DNA from: Rhodococcus sp. P-2
Lineage (GTDB): Bacteria; Actinomycetota; Actinomycetes; Mycobacteriales; Mycobacteriaceae
Assembly: GCF_016598535.1 (NCBI RefSeq)
Contig: NZ_CP066779.1
Coordinates: forward strand, 4,586,053-4,650,052
Length of the DNA stretch: 64,000 nucleotides
Reading direction: 5' to 3'
The notes under the pieces were generated by a model. It did no database searches and was not told the DNA's origin. It saw only the letters and a list, made by a program, of their open reading frames with translations. This document shows positions 32,984 through 40,644 of this stretch, one piece after another; positions within the stretch are counted from its first letter, which is position 1; every line of letters begins with the position of its first letter. A program made the translations under genes and the position numbers.

Positions 32984-34193
32984 CGGGAGGCGTGGGGTTC
33001 ACGACGCGAGGCTCGGCGCGCGGCTCGTCGGGTTCGGCGGGGAACAGCGGAGTCTCCGGGTCCTCGACGTGTAGCTCCGCGTACGCGACGTCCGGGTCGT
33101 CGGCGAGGAGGGAACGAATCGCCGTGTTGAGGACGGCGACGATCGGAACAGCCAAGAGCCCACCGACGATTCCGGCGAGGACGATGCCCGTGGTAATGGC
33201 GAGAACGACTGCCAGCGGATGCAGGCGAACTGCGCGACCCAACAACAGCGGTTGCATCACGTGCGCTTCGAGCTGCATGACGCCGATGATGATCCCGAGA
33301 ACGATCAAGGCGGTCAGAAAACCCTTCGTGACCAGAGCGACAAGCACTGCGAGAAAACCGGTCAGAAATGCACCGACGATCGGGATGAACGCGCCGATGA
33401 ACACCAACGACGCCAGCGGCAGGGCGAGCGGCACCCCGAGGATCGCCAGGCCGGCACCGATTCCGATCGCGTCGGCGGCGGCAACCGCGACCGTGGCGCG
33501 CACGTAGCCGATCAGCGACCCGAAACCTGCAGAACCGGCGATCCGCACGCGACGTCGAGCCTCGGTGGGAACGATCCGGGTGACGAACTGCCAGATCTGG
33601 TCGCCGCCGTAGAGAAAGAAGATAAGGGTGAACAGCGTCAGCAACGCCCCGGTGAAGATCTCGCCGATGACCGTCGCCGTGGTCAAGGCGCCGCTGGTCA
33701 GGGACTCACGATTGGATTGGACCGACTTGACGACCGAATCACCCGCCTGGCGGATCTGATCCTCGCTGAAGTGAAGCGGACCGCTGGTGAGCCAGTTCTG
33801 AATCTGTGTGACGCTGGCCGTGAACTGGTCGGTGAGCTGCGGCAACCCGTCGATGAACTGCTCGACGACAAACGTCATGATTCCCGCGACCAGTCCGATC
33901 GAGGCAAGCAGAACAACGATCACCGCTGCCGAGCGAGGAACACCCCACACCTGTAGCCGATCGACCACCGGAATCAGCAGAGCCGATGCCAACAGAGCCA
34001 GCCCCACCGGGATGAGCACGGTTTCGAGACGTAGAACCACGTATCCGAGAACCAACAGTCCGGCGAAGATCATAATGAGGCGCCACGACCATTCCGCCGC
34101 GATGCGCACGCCGGGATGCACCGCCCGAGCGTCGGCGGAGATGGGTTTGTTCATCCTCGAAGCTCGCTCCGCACGCCCCCTGTTTGCGTTCAC
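32976..34193 (-). CDS. AI-2E family transporter/permease (Rv0205-like)
   Basis: A membrane protein of 405 residues. The AI-2E (PerM/TqsA) family pattern shows as an N-terminal helix pair, a ~90-residue extracytoplasmic helical stretch ('IDGLPQLTDQFTASVTQIQNW'), then clustered helices including 'IGVMQLEAHVMQPLLLGRAVRLHP' (the signature is LEahVLqPlilGravrLhP) and a final acidic/proline-rich tail. The GTG at 34193 is used; ATG 34154 is possible. Family members export diverse small molecules or ions. The location near mmpL3 parallels mycobacterial Rv0205. Its 3' end overlaps the sensor kinase gene. Confidence 0.88.
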   Translation of the reverse strand: MNANRGRAERASRMNKPISADARAVHPGVRIAAEWSWRLIMIFAGLLVLGYVVLRLETVLIPVGLALLASALLIPVVDRLQVWGVPRSAAVIVVLLASIGLVAGIMTFVVEQFIDGLPQLTDQFTASVTQIQNWLTSGPLHFSEDQIRQAGDSVVKSVQSNRESLTSGALTTATVIGEIFTGALLTLFTLIFFLYGGDQIWQFVTRIVPTEARRRVRIAGSAGFGSLIGYVRATVAVAAADAIGIGAGLAILGVPLALPLASLVFIGAFIPIVGAFLTGFLAVLVALVTKGFLTALIVLGIIIGVMQLEAHVMQPLLLGRAVRLHPLAVVLAITTGIVLAGIVGGLLAVPIVAVLNTAIRSLLADDPDVAYAELHVEDPETPLFPAEPDEPRAEPRVVNPTPPDD

Positions 34194-34289
34194 CTCGCGA
34201 GCCTAACCGGACCGGCCGACACAGGTGAGCGGACGAATAATCGGACGCGCGTACCAACACTTCGACCTCTGCCAGCTAAATTGAACCCT

Positions 34290-35825
34290 GTGCGGGCCTC
34301 ATACAGAGCAATAGCGGTGACCATCCGCAGCCGGTGGCCCCTCTATATGCTCTCCATGCTCGCAGCCAACCTGATCGGCGCGGTACTGGTTTTTGCCTTC
34401 GTCCGGTACGGCGTGCCGATCCAGGAGTCCGACGCGATAGTCGCCGACCGGGTCCGTAACTTCGCGATCTTCGGCGTGTACCTGGCCTTCGCCGGTGCCG
34501 TCAGCCTCACCGCGGCTGCCATGATGTTGAAGTCGGTCATTCGCTGGCGGCTGCGCGGAGGTCCACCGACGAGGTCCGAACAGATGGCGGCACTTCACGC
34601 GCCGCTTCGCCAGGCCATCGTTCACCTGGTGCTGTGGATTCTGGGCGGCATCATCTTCGTGTTCCTGACCATCACCGAGATGCCCGGACTCGCGATCGCC
34701 GTGATCGTGACGGTCTGCATGGCCGCGACCACGACCTTCGGGTTCACCTACATGCTCGGGGAGCGCATCTTGCGTCCGGTCGCCGCCCAGGCGTTGAGCG
34801 AGGGCGAATTCGATCGGACCATGGCGCCGGGCGTCGGAACCCGGCTGGCGATGACCTGGGGGCTCGGCACGCTGATGCCCGTCGCAGGCATCATCTTGCT
34901 GTGCTCGACGCAGCTCACGACCGATCTCGAGTTCTCCCCCGACTCGCTCGCGTGGGCGATCCTGCTCATCTCGATCATGGCGATCGTGCAGGCGTTCGCG
35001 CTGTCGATGCTGACGGCTACCCAGATCTCCGATCCGATCCGCCAACTGCGACGCGCCATCGAGCGAGTGCAGCGCGGCGCCACCGACGTACGCGTCGAGG
35101 TGTTCGACGGCAGTGAGATCGGCCGGCTCCAGGTCGGCTTCAACCGCATGATGAAAGAGTCCGACGAGCGTCGTCTGCTGCGTGAGCTGTTCGGTCAGCA
35201 CGTCGGCGAGGACGTGGCCCGGCGCGCGCTGAAGTTCGGTACCGAACTGGGCGGCGAAACTCGATTCGTGGCAGTTCTCTTCGTCGACATGGTCGGATCC
35301 ACGGGCGCCGCTGCCGAGCGCCCGCCGGGTGAAGTGGTCGAGCTGCTCAACGAGTTCTTCCGTGTGGTCGTCGACGTCATCGATCGCCACCACGGTTTTG
35401 TCAACAAGTTCATGGGAGATGCGGCGCTCGCCATCTTCGGTGCACCACTCGATCGACCCGACGCTCCGACGGCAGCCCTCGCTGCGGCTCGCGAGCTGCG
35501 GTTCAAGCTCAACGACATCACCGGCCTGGACGTCGGTATCGGCGTGAGCGCGGGGCTCGCGGTCGCCGGCAACATCGGTGCTGCCGAACGTTTCGAGTAC
35601 ACCGTGATCGGTGATCCGGTCAATGAGGCGTCGCGGCTCACCGAGCTCGCGAAGCTTCGGCCCAGCCGAGTGCTGGCGTCGACGAGCGCGCTGTATTTCG
35701 CCGACGAAGAGGAACAGGCCGAGTGGGAACTCGGCGAGCAAGTTCAACTGCGTGGACGCCGACGACTGACGCATCTGGCGTGGCCCGAAAAGTTTCCAGA
35801 GGTCGATCCGGATCAAATTGGTTAG
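34290..35825 (+). CDS. Membrane-anchored class III adenylate/guanylate cyclase with HAMP domain
   Basis: About 511 residues. Six predicted membrane helices (first ~240 residues) lead to a HAMP domain ('ISDPIRQLRRAIERVQRGAT'), then a class III cyclase domain. Metal-binding aspartates sit in 'AVLFVDMVGSTGAAAE' and 'NKFMGDAALAIFGAP'; the Lys of NKFMGD and the Asp of 'YTVIGDPVNEASRL' are the adenine-specifying pair, so ATP is the likely substrate; the transition-state Asn/Arg lie in 'PVNEASRLTELAK'. I place the start at GTG 34290, since the upstream frame to 34116 runs through the divergent promoter. Mycobacteria have several cyclases with this exact layout (Rv1318c-Rv1320c type). Confidence 0.92.
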   Translation: MRASYRAIAVTIRSRWPLYMLSMLAANLIGAVLVFAFVRYGVPIQESDAIVADRVRNFAIFGVYLAFAGAVSLTAAAMMLKSVIRWRLRGGPPTRSEQMAALHAPLRQAIVHLVLWILGGIIFVFLTITEMPGLAIAVIVTVCMAATTTFGFTYMLGERILRPVAAQALSEGEFDRTMAPGVGTRLAMTWGLGTLMPVAGIILLCSTQLTTDLEFSPDSLAWAILLISIMAIVQAFALSMLTATQISDPIRQLRRAIERVQRGATDVRVEVFDGSEIGRLQVGFNRMMKESDERRLLRELFGQHVGEDVARRALKFGTELGGETRFVAVLFVDMVGSTGAAAERPPGEVVELLNEFFRVVVDVIDRHHGFVNKFMGDAALAIFGAPLDRPDAPTAALAAARELRFKLNDITGLDVGIGVSAGLAVAGNIGAAERFEYTVIGDPVNEASRLTELAKLRPSRVLASTSALYFADEEEQAEWELGEQVQLRGRRRLTHLAWPEKFPEVDPDQIG

Positions 35826-35834
35826 GGTGAGTCG

Positions 35835-36941
35835 ATGGCTCAGCCTGGAAACACCCCACGGCGACTGAGACGACCACGCTCGCCCGTGGCCGAGACCAGT
35901 CGGGCCAGAGGGCGCTTCTGGTGGTTGAAGTGGCTGCTCGGGGTGGCTCTGATCGCCCTCCTGATAGCAGAGGGCACCTACCTGTGGCCTCGCCTCAATG
36001 AATACTGGCAAGCGCTCACCGAAATTCACTGGGGATGGGTTGCCGCGTGCGTCGCGGCCCAACTCATTTCACTCAGCGGTTACGCCTCGGTGCAGCAACG
36101 TCTGCTCAACGCCGCCGGCGTAGTCGCCGGTCACCTCAAGAACCTCTCGGTCATCTACGCCAGCACGGCGATGGCGCTGACGTTGCCTGCCGGGCAAGTT
36201 TTCTCCACTGCGTTCACGTACAAACAGACTCGAAAGTGGGGCGCGACGCCGGTAGTCGCGTCCTGGCAGTTGGCAATGTGCGGTGTCATCGCCGCCGCGA
36301 CTCTGGCACTACTCGGCGCTACCGGCGCAGCGGCGTTCGGCACCAAGGTCAGCCCGGTGACGCTGACGATTTCGCTCGTCGGCATGGCAGCACTGTTTCT
36401 GGCATTGCGATACATAGCCCAGAATCCCGGCAGCATCGAGCGCATCGGACACCGAGTTCTGGCCCGGTACAACCGAATTCGCAAAAATCCTATCGGCCAC
36501 GGTATGCGCCGCTGGTCCGAGATCCTGAAGCAGTTGGACTCGGTCGAACTCAGCCGCACCGACTCGGTCATCGCATTCGGGTGGTCGGCCATCCATCGTG
36601 TCGCCGATGTCGCTTGTTTGGGTTTCGCATGCTGGGCGGTGGGCGCGGAACCCTCCTTCGCCGGGCTCCTGATTGCCTTTACCGCCGCCAAAGCAGTCGG
36701 CAGTATTCCGTTTTTTCCCGGTGGGCTGGGCTACGTGGATACGGCCCTGATCGCAGCGCTGACGTTCGCCGGGGTCAGCGGAGCTCAGGTATTCGCGTCG
36801 GTATTGGTGTATCGGATGGTCAGCCTCGTTATGGTCGCTGTCGTCGGTTGGATCGTCTTCTTGATCACTTTCCGCGCAACTCACCACGAAGACCTCGCGA
36901 TGGACCTCGAGTTCGAACGTCGAGAACAACCCGGCGTCTAG
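35835..36941 (+). CDS. LPG-synthase-like/UPF0104 membrane protein (flippase-like domain)
   Basis: A 368-residue membrane protein with about eight helices. The lysylphosphatidylglycerol synthase TM region is recognisable in 'HLKNLSVIYASTAMALTLPAG' (helix with the conserved Leu-Pro-Ala-Gly), 'FAGLLIAFTAAKAVGSIPFFPGGLGYVDTALI' (the ip.tPgGlGv.E block, part IPFFPGGLGYVDTAL) and 'VLVYRMVSLVMVAVVGWIVF'. There is no catalytic GNAT domain, so it is not a lysyltransferase; such stand-alone domains are proposed lipid flippases. It begins 10 bases after the cyclase stop and ends overlapping the convergent FCD regulator by 4 bases. Confidence 0.85.
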   Translation: MAQPGNTPRRLRRPRSPVAETSRARGRFWWLKWLLGVALIALLIAEGTYLWPRLNEYWQALTEIHWGWVAACVAAQLISLSGYASVQQRLLNAAGVVAGHLKNLSVIYASTAMALTLPAGQVFSTAFTYKQTRKWGATPVVASWQLAMCGVIAAATLALLGATGAAAFGTKVSPVTLTISLVGMAALFLALRYIAQNPGSIERIGHRVLARYNRIRKNPIGHGMRRWSEILKQLDSVELSRTDSVIAFGWSAIHRVADVACLGFACWAVGAEPSFAGLLIAFTAAKAVGSIPFFPGGLGYVDTALIAALTFAGVSGAQVFASVLVYRMVSLVMVAVVGWIVFLITFRATHHEDLAMDLEFERREQPGV

Positions 36942-37618
36942 CGTCGCAACGCTGCTGCCATGTCGTCGAGGTGGGCTCGGCTGATCCGTACCGCAGCCTC
37001 CGCGTCACCGGCTTCGATGGCGTCCACCAACATTCGATGCTCGTCCGCATCCGGCTGACTGTGGGGATGCAGGTCCAGAACCGCGATCAACTCGATCAAC
37101 GCGGCCCGCAGACGCGGCACAAAAGTCTCGAAGAGTTCCGACAGCACGGGATTGTGTGCCGCATCCACCACTGCCCGGTGGACCGCAATGTCGGCGTCGA
37201 CGAAGGCCGCGTCACCAGAGTGCGCAGCGGCAGTTCTACCGTCCAACGCTTGCCTCAGAGCCGCGACGTCCACGGCGTCGCGGCGCTGCGCAGCGAGCCG
37301 AGCTGCTTCGATCTCGACCGCGTTTCGCACCTCGACGACATGAAGGATCGCCTCTGCTTCGAGTACCCGCGGCCACTGATCCGGAGGCGTCGTACTCCGC
37401 AGGAAGACACCGGCGCCCTGTCTCGATTCGAGCATGCCGAGGCCCGCGAGAGTCCGCACCGCTTCCCTGATGGTGGACCGCCCGATTCCCAGCTGCGCCG
37501 CCAGCGTGGTTTCACCTGGAAGTTTGGCGCCGACTTCCCATTCACCGCTCACGATCCGCGCTCGCAGCAACTCCGCGGCCTGGTCGGTGAGCAGCCGACG
37601 CTCGACGATCGGTGACAC
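36938..37618 (-). CDS. GntR-family regulator with FCD domain
   Basis: A 226-residue FadR-type GntR regulator. The winged helix ('LPGETTLAAQLGIGRSTIREAVRTLAGLGMLESRQGAGVFL', parts LAAQLGIGRSTIREAVRTL and RQGAGVFL) is followed by the all-helical FCD domain with metal/ligand residues in 'DADIAVHRAVVDAAHNPVL' and 'EHRMLVDAIEAGD'. FCD regulators respond to small carboxylates such as lactate, gluconate or amino-acid derivatives. It is divergent from the leuA leader with 50 bases between. An FCD-like half-palindrome (TTGTCTGATAA) lies there, so it may autoregulate and could affect leuA transcription. Confidence 0.9.
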   Translation of the reverse strand: MSPIVERRLLTDQAAELLRARIVSGEWEVGAKLPGETTLAAQLGIGRSTIREAVRTLAGLGMLESRQGAGVFLRSTTPPDQWPRVLEAEAILHVVEVRNAVEIEAARLAAQRRDAVDVAALRQALDGRTAAAHSGDAAFVDADIAVHRAVVDAAHNPVLSELFETFVPRLRAALIELIAVLDLHPHSQPDADEHRMLVDAIEAGDAEAAVRISRAHLDDMAAALRR

Positions 37619-37632
37619 GTTAACTCCTCAGG

Positions 37633-37643
37633 TTGTCTGATAA
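37633..37643. promoter_or_regulatory. Candidate FCD-regulator operator
   Basis: TTGTCTGATAA fits the FCD/FadR-subfamily frame TnGTnnnACnA with one mismatch (T for C). It lies 15 bases upstream of the GntR gene start and 25 bases upstream of the leu leader peptide. Confidence 0.35.
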
Positions 37644-37668
37644 GTGATTTCGTTCTAGTGTAGCCCGC

Positions 37669-37713
37669 ATGGCTACAGGAGCACTCCTTCTCGACTGCCG
37701 CGGCGGGGCCTGA
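37669..37713 (+). CDS. Leucine leader peptide of leuA (attenuator)
   Basis: A 14-codon [17 protein letters not shown], sits immediately before a terminator hairpin and 69 bases ahead of leuA. Three consecutive leucine codons (CTC CTT CTC) include the rarer CTT. Their place shortly before the hairpin is the classical attenuation layout: ribosome stalling on scarce Leu-tRNA would prevent terminator folding. Actinobacterial leuA genes are known to have short leader peptides with Leu runs followed by DCRGG-like residues. No separate gene function is expected. Confidence 0.8.
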   Translation: MATGALLLDCRGGA

Positions 37714-37714
37714 A

Positions 37715-37753
37715 AGACCGGCACCCCTCCGCGGGGTTTCGCCATGCCGGTCT
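37715..37753 (+). terminator. leuA attenuator terminator
   Basis: The outer arms AGACCGGCA (37715-37723) and TGCCGGTCT (37745-37753) pair perfectly, with an inner CCCC/GGGG helix. A pyrimidine-rich CTCTACTCG tract follows. It begins 2 bases after the leader peptide stop and ends 28 bases before leuA. Confidence 0.8.
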
Positions 37754-37781
37754 CTCTACTCGACCGCAGGAGAAACCGAAG

Positions 37782-39518
37782 ATGAGCACTACCCGCGCCA
37801 ACCACTGGAACAACCAGAAGCCGTCACCCATGCCGTCCGAGCGCTATCGCGCCGCGTGGGATCGCGTCGACATTCCGGCATTCGAACGGACCTGGCCGTC
37901 CAATCGCACCACCGCGGCACCGCTGTGGGTACCCGTCGATCTGCGTGACGGCAACCAAGCCCTCGCGGAACCGATGGACCCCGAACGCAAGCGTCGGATG
38001 TTCGAACTGATGGTGGCGATCGGCTACAAGGAAATCGAGGTCGGCTACCCCTCCGCGAGCCAGACCGACTTCGATTTCGTGCGAGATCTGGTGCGATTCG
38101 ATCTCGTTCCCGAAGACGTCACCATCGTCGTATTCACCGCCGCGCGTACGGATTTGATCGAGCGGACATACCAGTCGATCGAAGGACTGCCGAACGCGGT
38201 CGTCCACATGTACACGGCGACGGCGCCGACGTGGCGAAACGTCGTTCTCGGCAAGGAGCGAGAAGAGCTGCACGACATGATTTTCCGCGCCGCGCAAGAC
38301 GTGGCCCGAGGAGGCGAAGGCCACGACGGATGGCGATTCGAGTTCTCGCCCGAGGTCTTCAACCTCACTGAACCCGATTACATCCTGCAGGTGTGCAACA
38401 GTCTCACCGAACTCTGGGACGCCAGTCCCGATCGCCCGGTCATCCACAACCTGCCTGCCACAGTCGAAATCGCGACCCCCAACATCTATGCCGACCAGAT
38501 CGAATACATGCACCAGAACCTGGCCCGACGCGATTCGGTGATTCTCTCGGTCCACCCGCACAACGACCGCGGCACCGGGGTTGCATGTGCCGAACTGGCA
38601 GTACTGGCCGGCGCGCAGCGCGTCGAGGGATGCCTGTTCGGTAACGGCGAGCGCACCGGCAACGTCGACCTGGTCACTCTGGGCCTGAATCTGCATGCAC
38701 AGGGCGTCGATCCGGAGATCGACTTCTCCGACATCGACAAGATCCGTCGAACAGTGGAGTACTGCAACAGAATTCCCGTCCACGAGCGCCACCCCTACGG
38801 CGGCGATCTCGTGTACACGGCATTTTCCGGAACCCACCAGGATGCGATCAAGAAAGGCTTCGCGCATCACTACGAGAGTGCGGCGGCCGCCGGCGTCGAT
38901 CCGGGGTCGACGCCGTGGGCAGTCCCCTATCTGCCGATCGACCCCGCCGACGTCGGCCGCGACTACCAGGCGGTCATTCGCGTGAACAGCCAGTCGGGCA
39001 AGGGCGGAATCGCATATCTGCTGCAGACCGAATACGGGGTCGAACTCCCCCGCCGCCTGCAGATCGACTTCGCCTCACGGGTGCAGCTCGAGACCGACGA
39101 CTCGGGCACCGAAATGACAGCCGATCAGCTGTGGAACCTGCTGCTGCGCGAGTACGGGTACAACGGAGGAGTGCGACGGTACTCGCTGGAGCACACCGCC
39201 GACGGTGATCAGTTGTTCGTCGCCATCGAACGCGACGGGCGCGAGGTCACCGCTGCAGCCAGCGCGTCCGGACCTGTCGAGGCATTGGGCAAAATCCTGA
39301 CCGAGCAGGGCTCGGCGGTCGAGGTCGTCTCGCTCACCCAGCATTCACTGCCCCGCAACCCGGAATCTTCCGGCAGTGCAAATTCGGCAGTCACCATCGC
39401 AGAGTGTGTGGTGAACGGCGAAGGACGCTGGGGCATTGCGGTGCATCAGTCGGTGACAGCGTCGGCGCTTCACGCGGTCTATGCCGCAAGCACACCAGCT
39501 GTGATGCAGCTCACATGA
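37782..39518 (+). CDS. leuA: 2-isopropylmalate synthase
   Basis: The 578-residue LeuA is of the long actinobacterial type. The catalytic TIM barrel has '[20 protein letters not shown]' (metal Asp, catalytic Arg) and '[19 protein letters not shown]' (HxH-like metal histidines), with '[19 protein letters not shown]' as the LeuA signature. The C-terminal ~150 residues form the leucine-binding regulatory domain. It condenses acetyl-CoA with 2-oxoisovalerate at the first committed step of leucine synthesis. Expression is likely controlled by leader-peptide attenuation directly upstream, plus leucine feedback on the enzyme. SD AGGAGAAA precedes ATG 37782. Confidence 0.97.
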   Translation: MSTTRANHWNNQKPSPMPSERYRAAWDRVDIPAFERTWPSNRTTAAPLWVPVDLRDGNQALAEPMDPERKRRMFELMVAIGYKEIEVGYPSASQTDFDFVRDLVRFDLVPEDVTIVVFTAARTDLIERTYQSIEGLPNAVVHMYTATAPTWRNVVLGKEREELHDMIFRAAQDVARGGEGHDGWRFEFSPEVFNLTEPDYILQVCNSLTELWDASPDRPVIHNLPATVEIATPNIYADQIEYMHQNLARRDSVILSVHPHNDRGTGVACAELAVLAGAQRVEGCLFGNGERTGNVDLVTLGLNLHAQGVDPEIDFSDIDKIRRTVEYCNRIPVHERHPYGGDLVYTAFSGTHQDAIKKGFAHHYESAAAAGVDPGSTPWAVPYLPIDPADVGRDYQAVIRVNSQSGKGGIAYLLQTEYGVELPRRLQIDFASRVQLETDDSGTEMTADQLWNLLLREYGYNGGVRRYSLEHTADGDQLFVAIERDGREVTAAASASGPVEALGKILTEQGSAVEVVSLTQHSLPRNPESSGSANSAVTIAECVVNGEGRWGIAVHQSVTASALHAVYAASTPAVMQLT

Positions 39519-39546
39519 TCTTGCGGAAGGATTCCTCGGGGTCCAT

Positions 39547-39578
39547 AGTTGAAGCTACAAGAACTTGAACATTCAACT
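39547..39578. promoter_or_regulatory. Inverted-repeat operator upstream of yceI
   Basis: AGTTGAA (39547-39553) and TTCAACT (39572-39578) are exact inverted copies around CTTGAACA. Two overlapping imperfect palindromes of the form TTGAAnn..TTCAA can be read. The whole element ends 19 bases before the yceI start, so a MarR-type or similar repressor site is plausible. Confidence 0.5.
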
Positions 39579-39596
39579 ACTTATTCAGGAGCTTCC

Positions 39597-40145
39597 ATGA
39601 CCACCGCAACCTTGCCCGCATTGACCGCCGGAACCTGGGTCATCGACACCGTCCACTCCACCGTCGGATTCTCGGTTCGCCACCTCATGGTCTCCAAGGT
39701 CCGTGGAACGTTCGACGAGTTCTCCGGAACGATCACCGTTGCCGAGGACGGCACCCCGGCCGTCGAGGCCGAGATCTCCGTGGACTCCATCAACACCAAG
39801 AACGAGCAGCGCGACGGCCACATCAAGTCCGCTGACTTCTTCGACGTGGAGAAGTTCCCGAAGGCCACCTTCAAGTCCACCGCAGTGCGCGCCAAGGGCA
39901 GCGACTTCGTCCTCGCCGGCGACTTCACGCTCCACGGCGTCACCCGCGAGGTCGAGCTGAACCTCGAGTTCAACGGCGTCAACCCGGGCATGGGCCAGGG
40001 CCCCGTCGCCGGATTCGAAGCCACCACCGTCATCAACCGCAAGGACTTCGACATCTCCATCGAGATGCCCCTCGAAGGCGGCGGAGCAGTTGTCGGCGAC
40101 AAGATCACGATCACCCTCGAGATCGAAGCCGGCCTCCAGGCTTAA
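39597..40145 (+). CDS. YceI-family lipid-binding protein
   Basis: A YceI-like beta-barrel of 182 residues: 'GTWVIDTVHSTVGFSVRHLMVSKVRG' (classic W.iD..Hs.v.F.v.H), 'DSINTKNEQRDGHIKSADFFDVEKFPKATF' (part RDGHIKSADFFDVEKFP) and 'FTLHGVTREVELNLEF'. Such proteins bind polyisoprenoids or other amphiphiles. No signal peptide is present in this copy, so it is cytoplasmic. I use ATG 39597 with SD CAGGAG, since the frame from 39549 crosses the operator-like repeat. A 21-bp perfect hairpin terminates it. Confidence 0.93.
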   Translation: MTTATLPALTAGTWVIDTVHSTVGFSVRHLMVSKVRGTFDEFSGTITVAEDGTPAVEAEISVDSINTKNEQRDGHIKSADFFDVEKFPKATFKSTAVRAKGSDFVLAGDFTLHGVTREVELNLEFNGVNPGMGQGPVAGFEATTVINRKDFDISIEMPLEGGGAVVGDKITITLEIEAGLQA

Positions 40146-40149
40146 CAGC

Positions 40150-40195
40150 ACTGTGCGCCTTTATTAACCGCCCGCGGTTAATAAAGGCGCACAGT
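40150..40195 (+). terminator. Very strong hairpin terminator after yceI
   Basis: Perfect 21-bp arms (40150-40170 beginning ACTGTGCGCC, and its exact complement 40175-40195) with a 4-base loop CCCG. It lies 5 bases after the yceI stop and 8 bases before the next gene, so that gene needs its own promoter within or after it, or read-through. Confidence 0.9.
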
Positions 40196-40203
40196 CGTAT
40201 GGT

Positions 40204-40587
40204 GTGAGCGTGAAGAAGTACGCACCATTCCTGCTGATCGACGCCATTCTTGTCATAATCTTCTGCGCGATAGGGCGCCGTACCCACGAAGAAGCCAACG
40301 CGCTCGCCGGTCTGGCGAAGACATCCTGGCCCTTCCTGACCGGCCTGGTGATCGGATGGGCTGCCACGTTCGCGCTGTACCGCGACAAGTTCAACGCCGT
40401 TCTCCTTCTTCCCACCGGCATTGTCGTTTGGCTCTCCACCGTCGTCATCGGCATGATCCTGCGAGTGTTGAGTGGCCAGGGCACCCAGTTCAGCTTCATC
40501 GTGGTCGCGACGCTGGTCCTCGGCGCGTTCCTTCTCGGTTGGCGCGCACTCGCTCCGCTGGTATCGAAAATCCGCACCAAGTCGTAA
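40204..40587 (+). CDS. DUF3054 membrane protein
   Basis: About 127 residues with four predicted membrane helices: 'FLLIDAILVIIFCAIGRRTHE', 'FLTGLVIGWAATFALY', 'AVLLLPTGIVVWLSTVVIGMILR' and 'FIVVATLVLGAFLLGW'. Length, helix count and the R-R-T-H-E motif after helix 1 match the DUF3054 family of actinobacteria. GTG 40204 or GTG 40210 may start it. Function unknown. It is followed after 57 bases by the POT transporter gene. Confidence 0.78.
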   Translation: MSVKKYAPFLLIDAILVIIFCAIGRRTHEEANALAGLAKTSWPFLTGLVIGWAATFALYRDKFNAVLLLPTGIVVWLSTVVIGMILRVLSGQGTQFSFIVVATLVLGAFLLGWRALAPLVSKIRTKS

Positions 40588-40644
40588 CCAAACTCCACGG
40601 CTCGGAACTACCCGAAATGCTCGAGCACGTAGGACACTTTTCGG

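Noticed and set aside
31826-33130. 434-codon plus-strand frame opposite the sensor kinase
   Set aside because: Antisense to a kinase with complete H and HATPase boxes; His/Arg/Gln-rich shadow composition.
34299-36062. 587-codon minus-strand frame opposite the adenylate cyclase
   Set aside because: Antisense shadow; the plus strand encodes a complete cyclase with HAMP and metal-binding residues.
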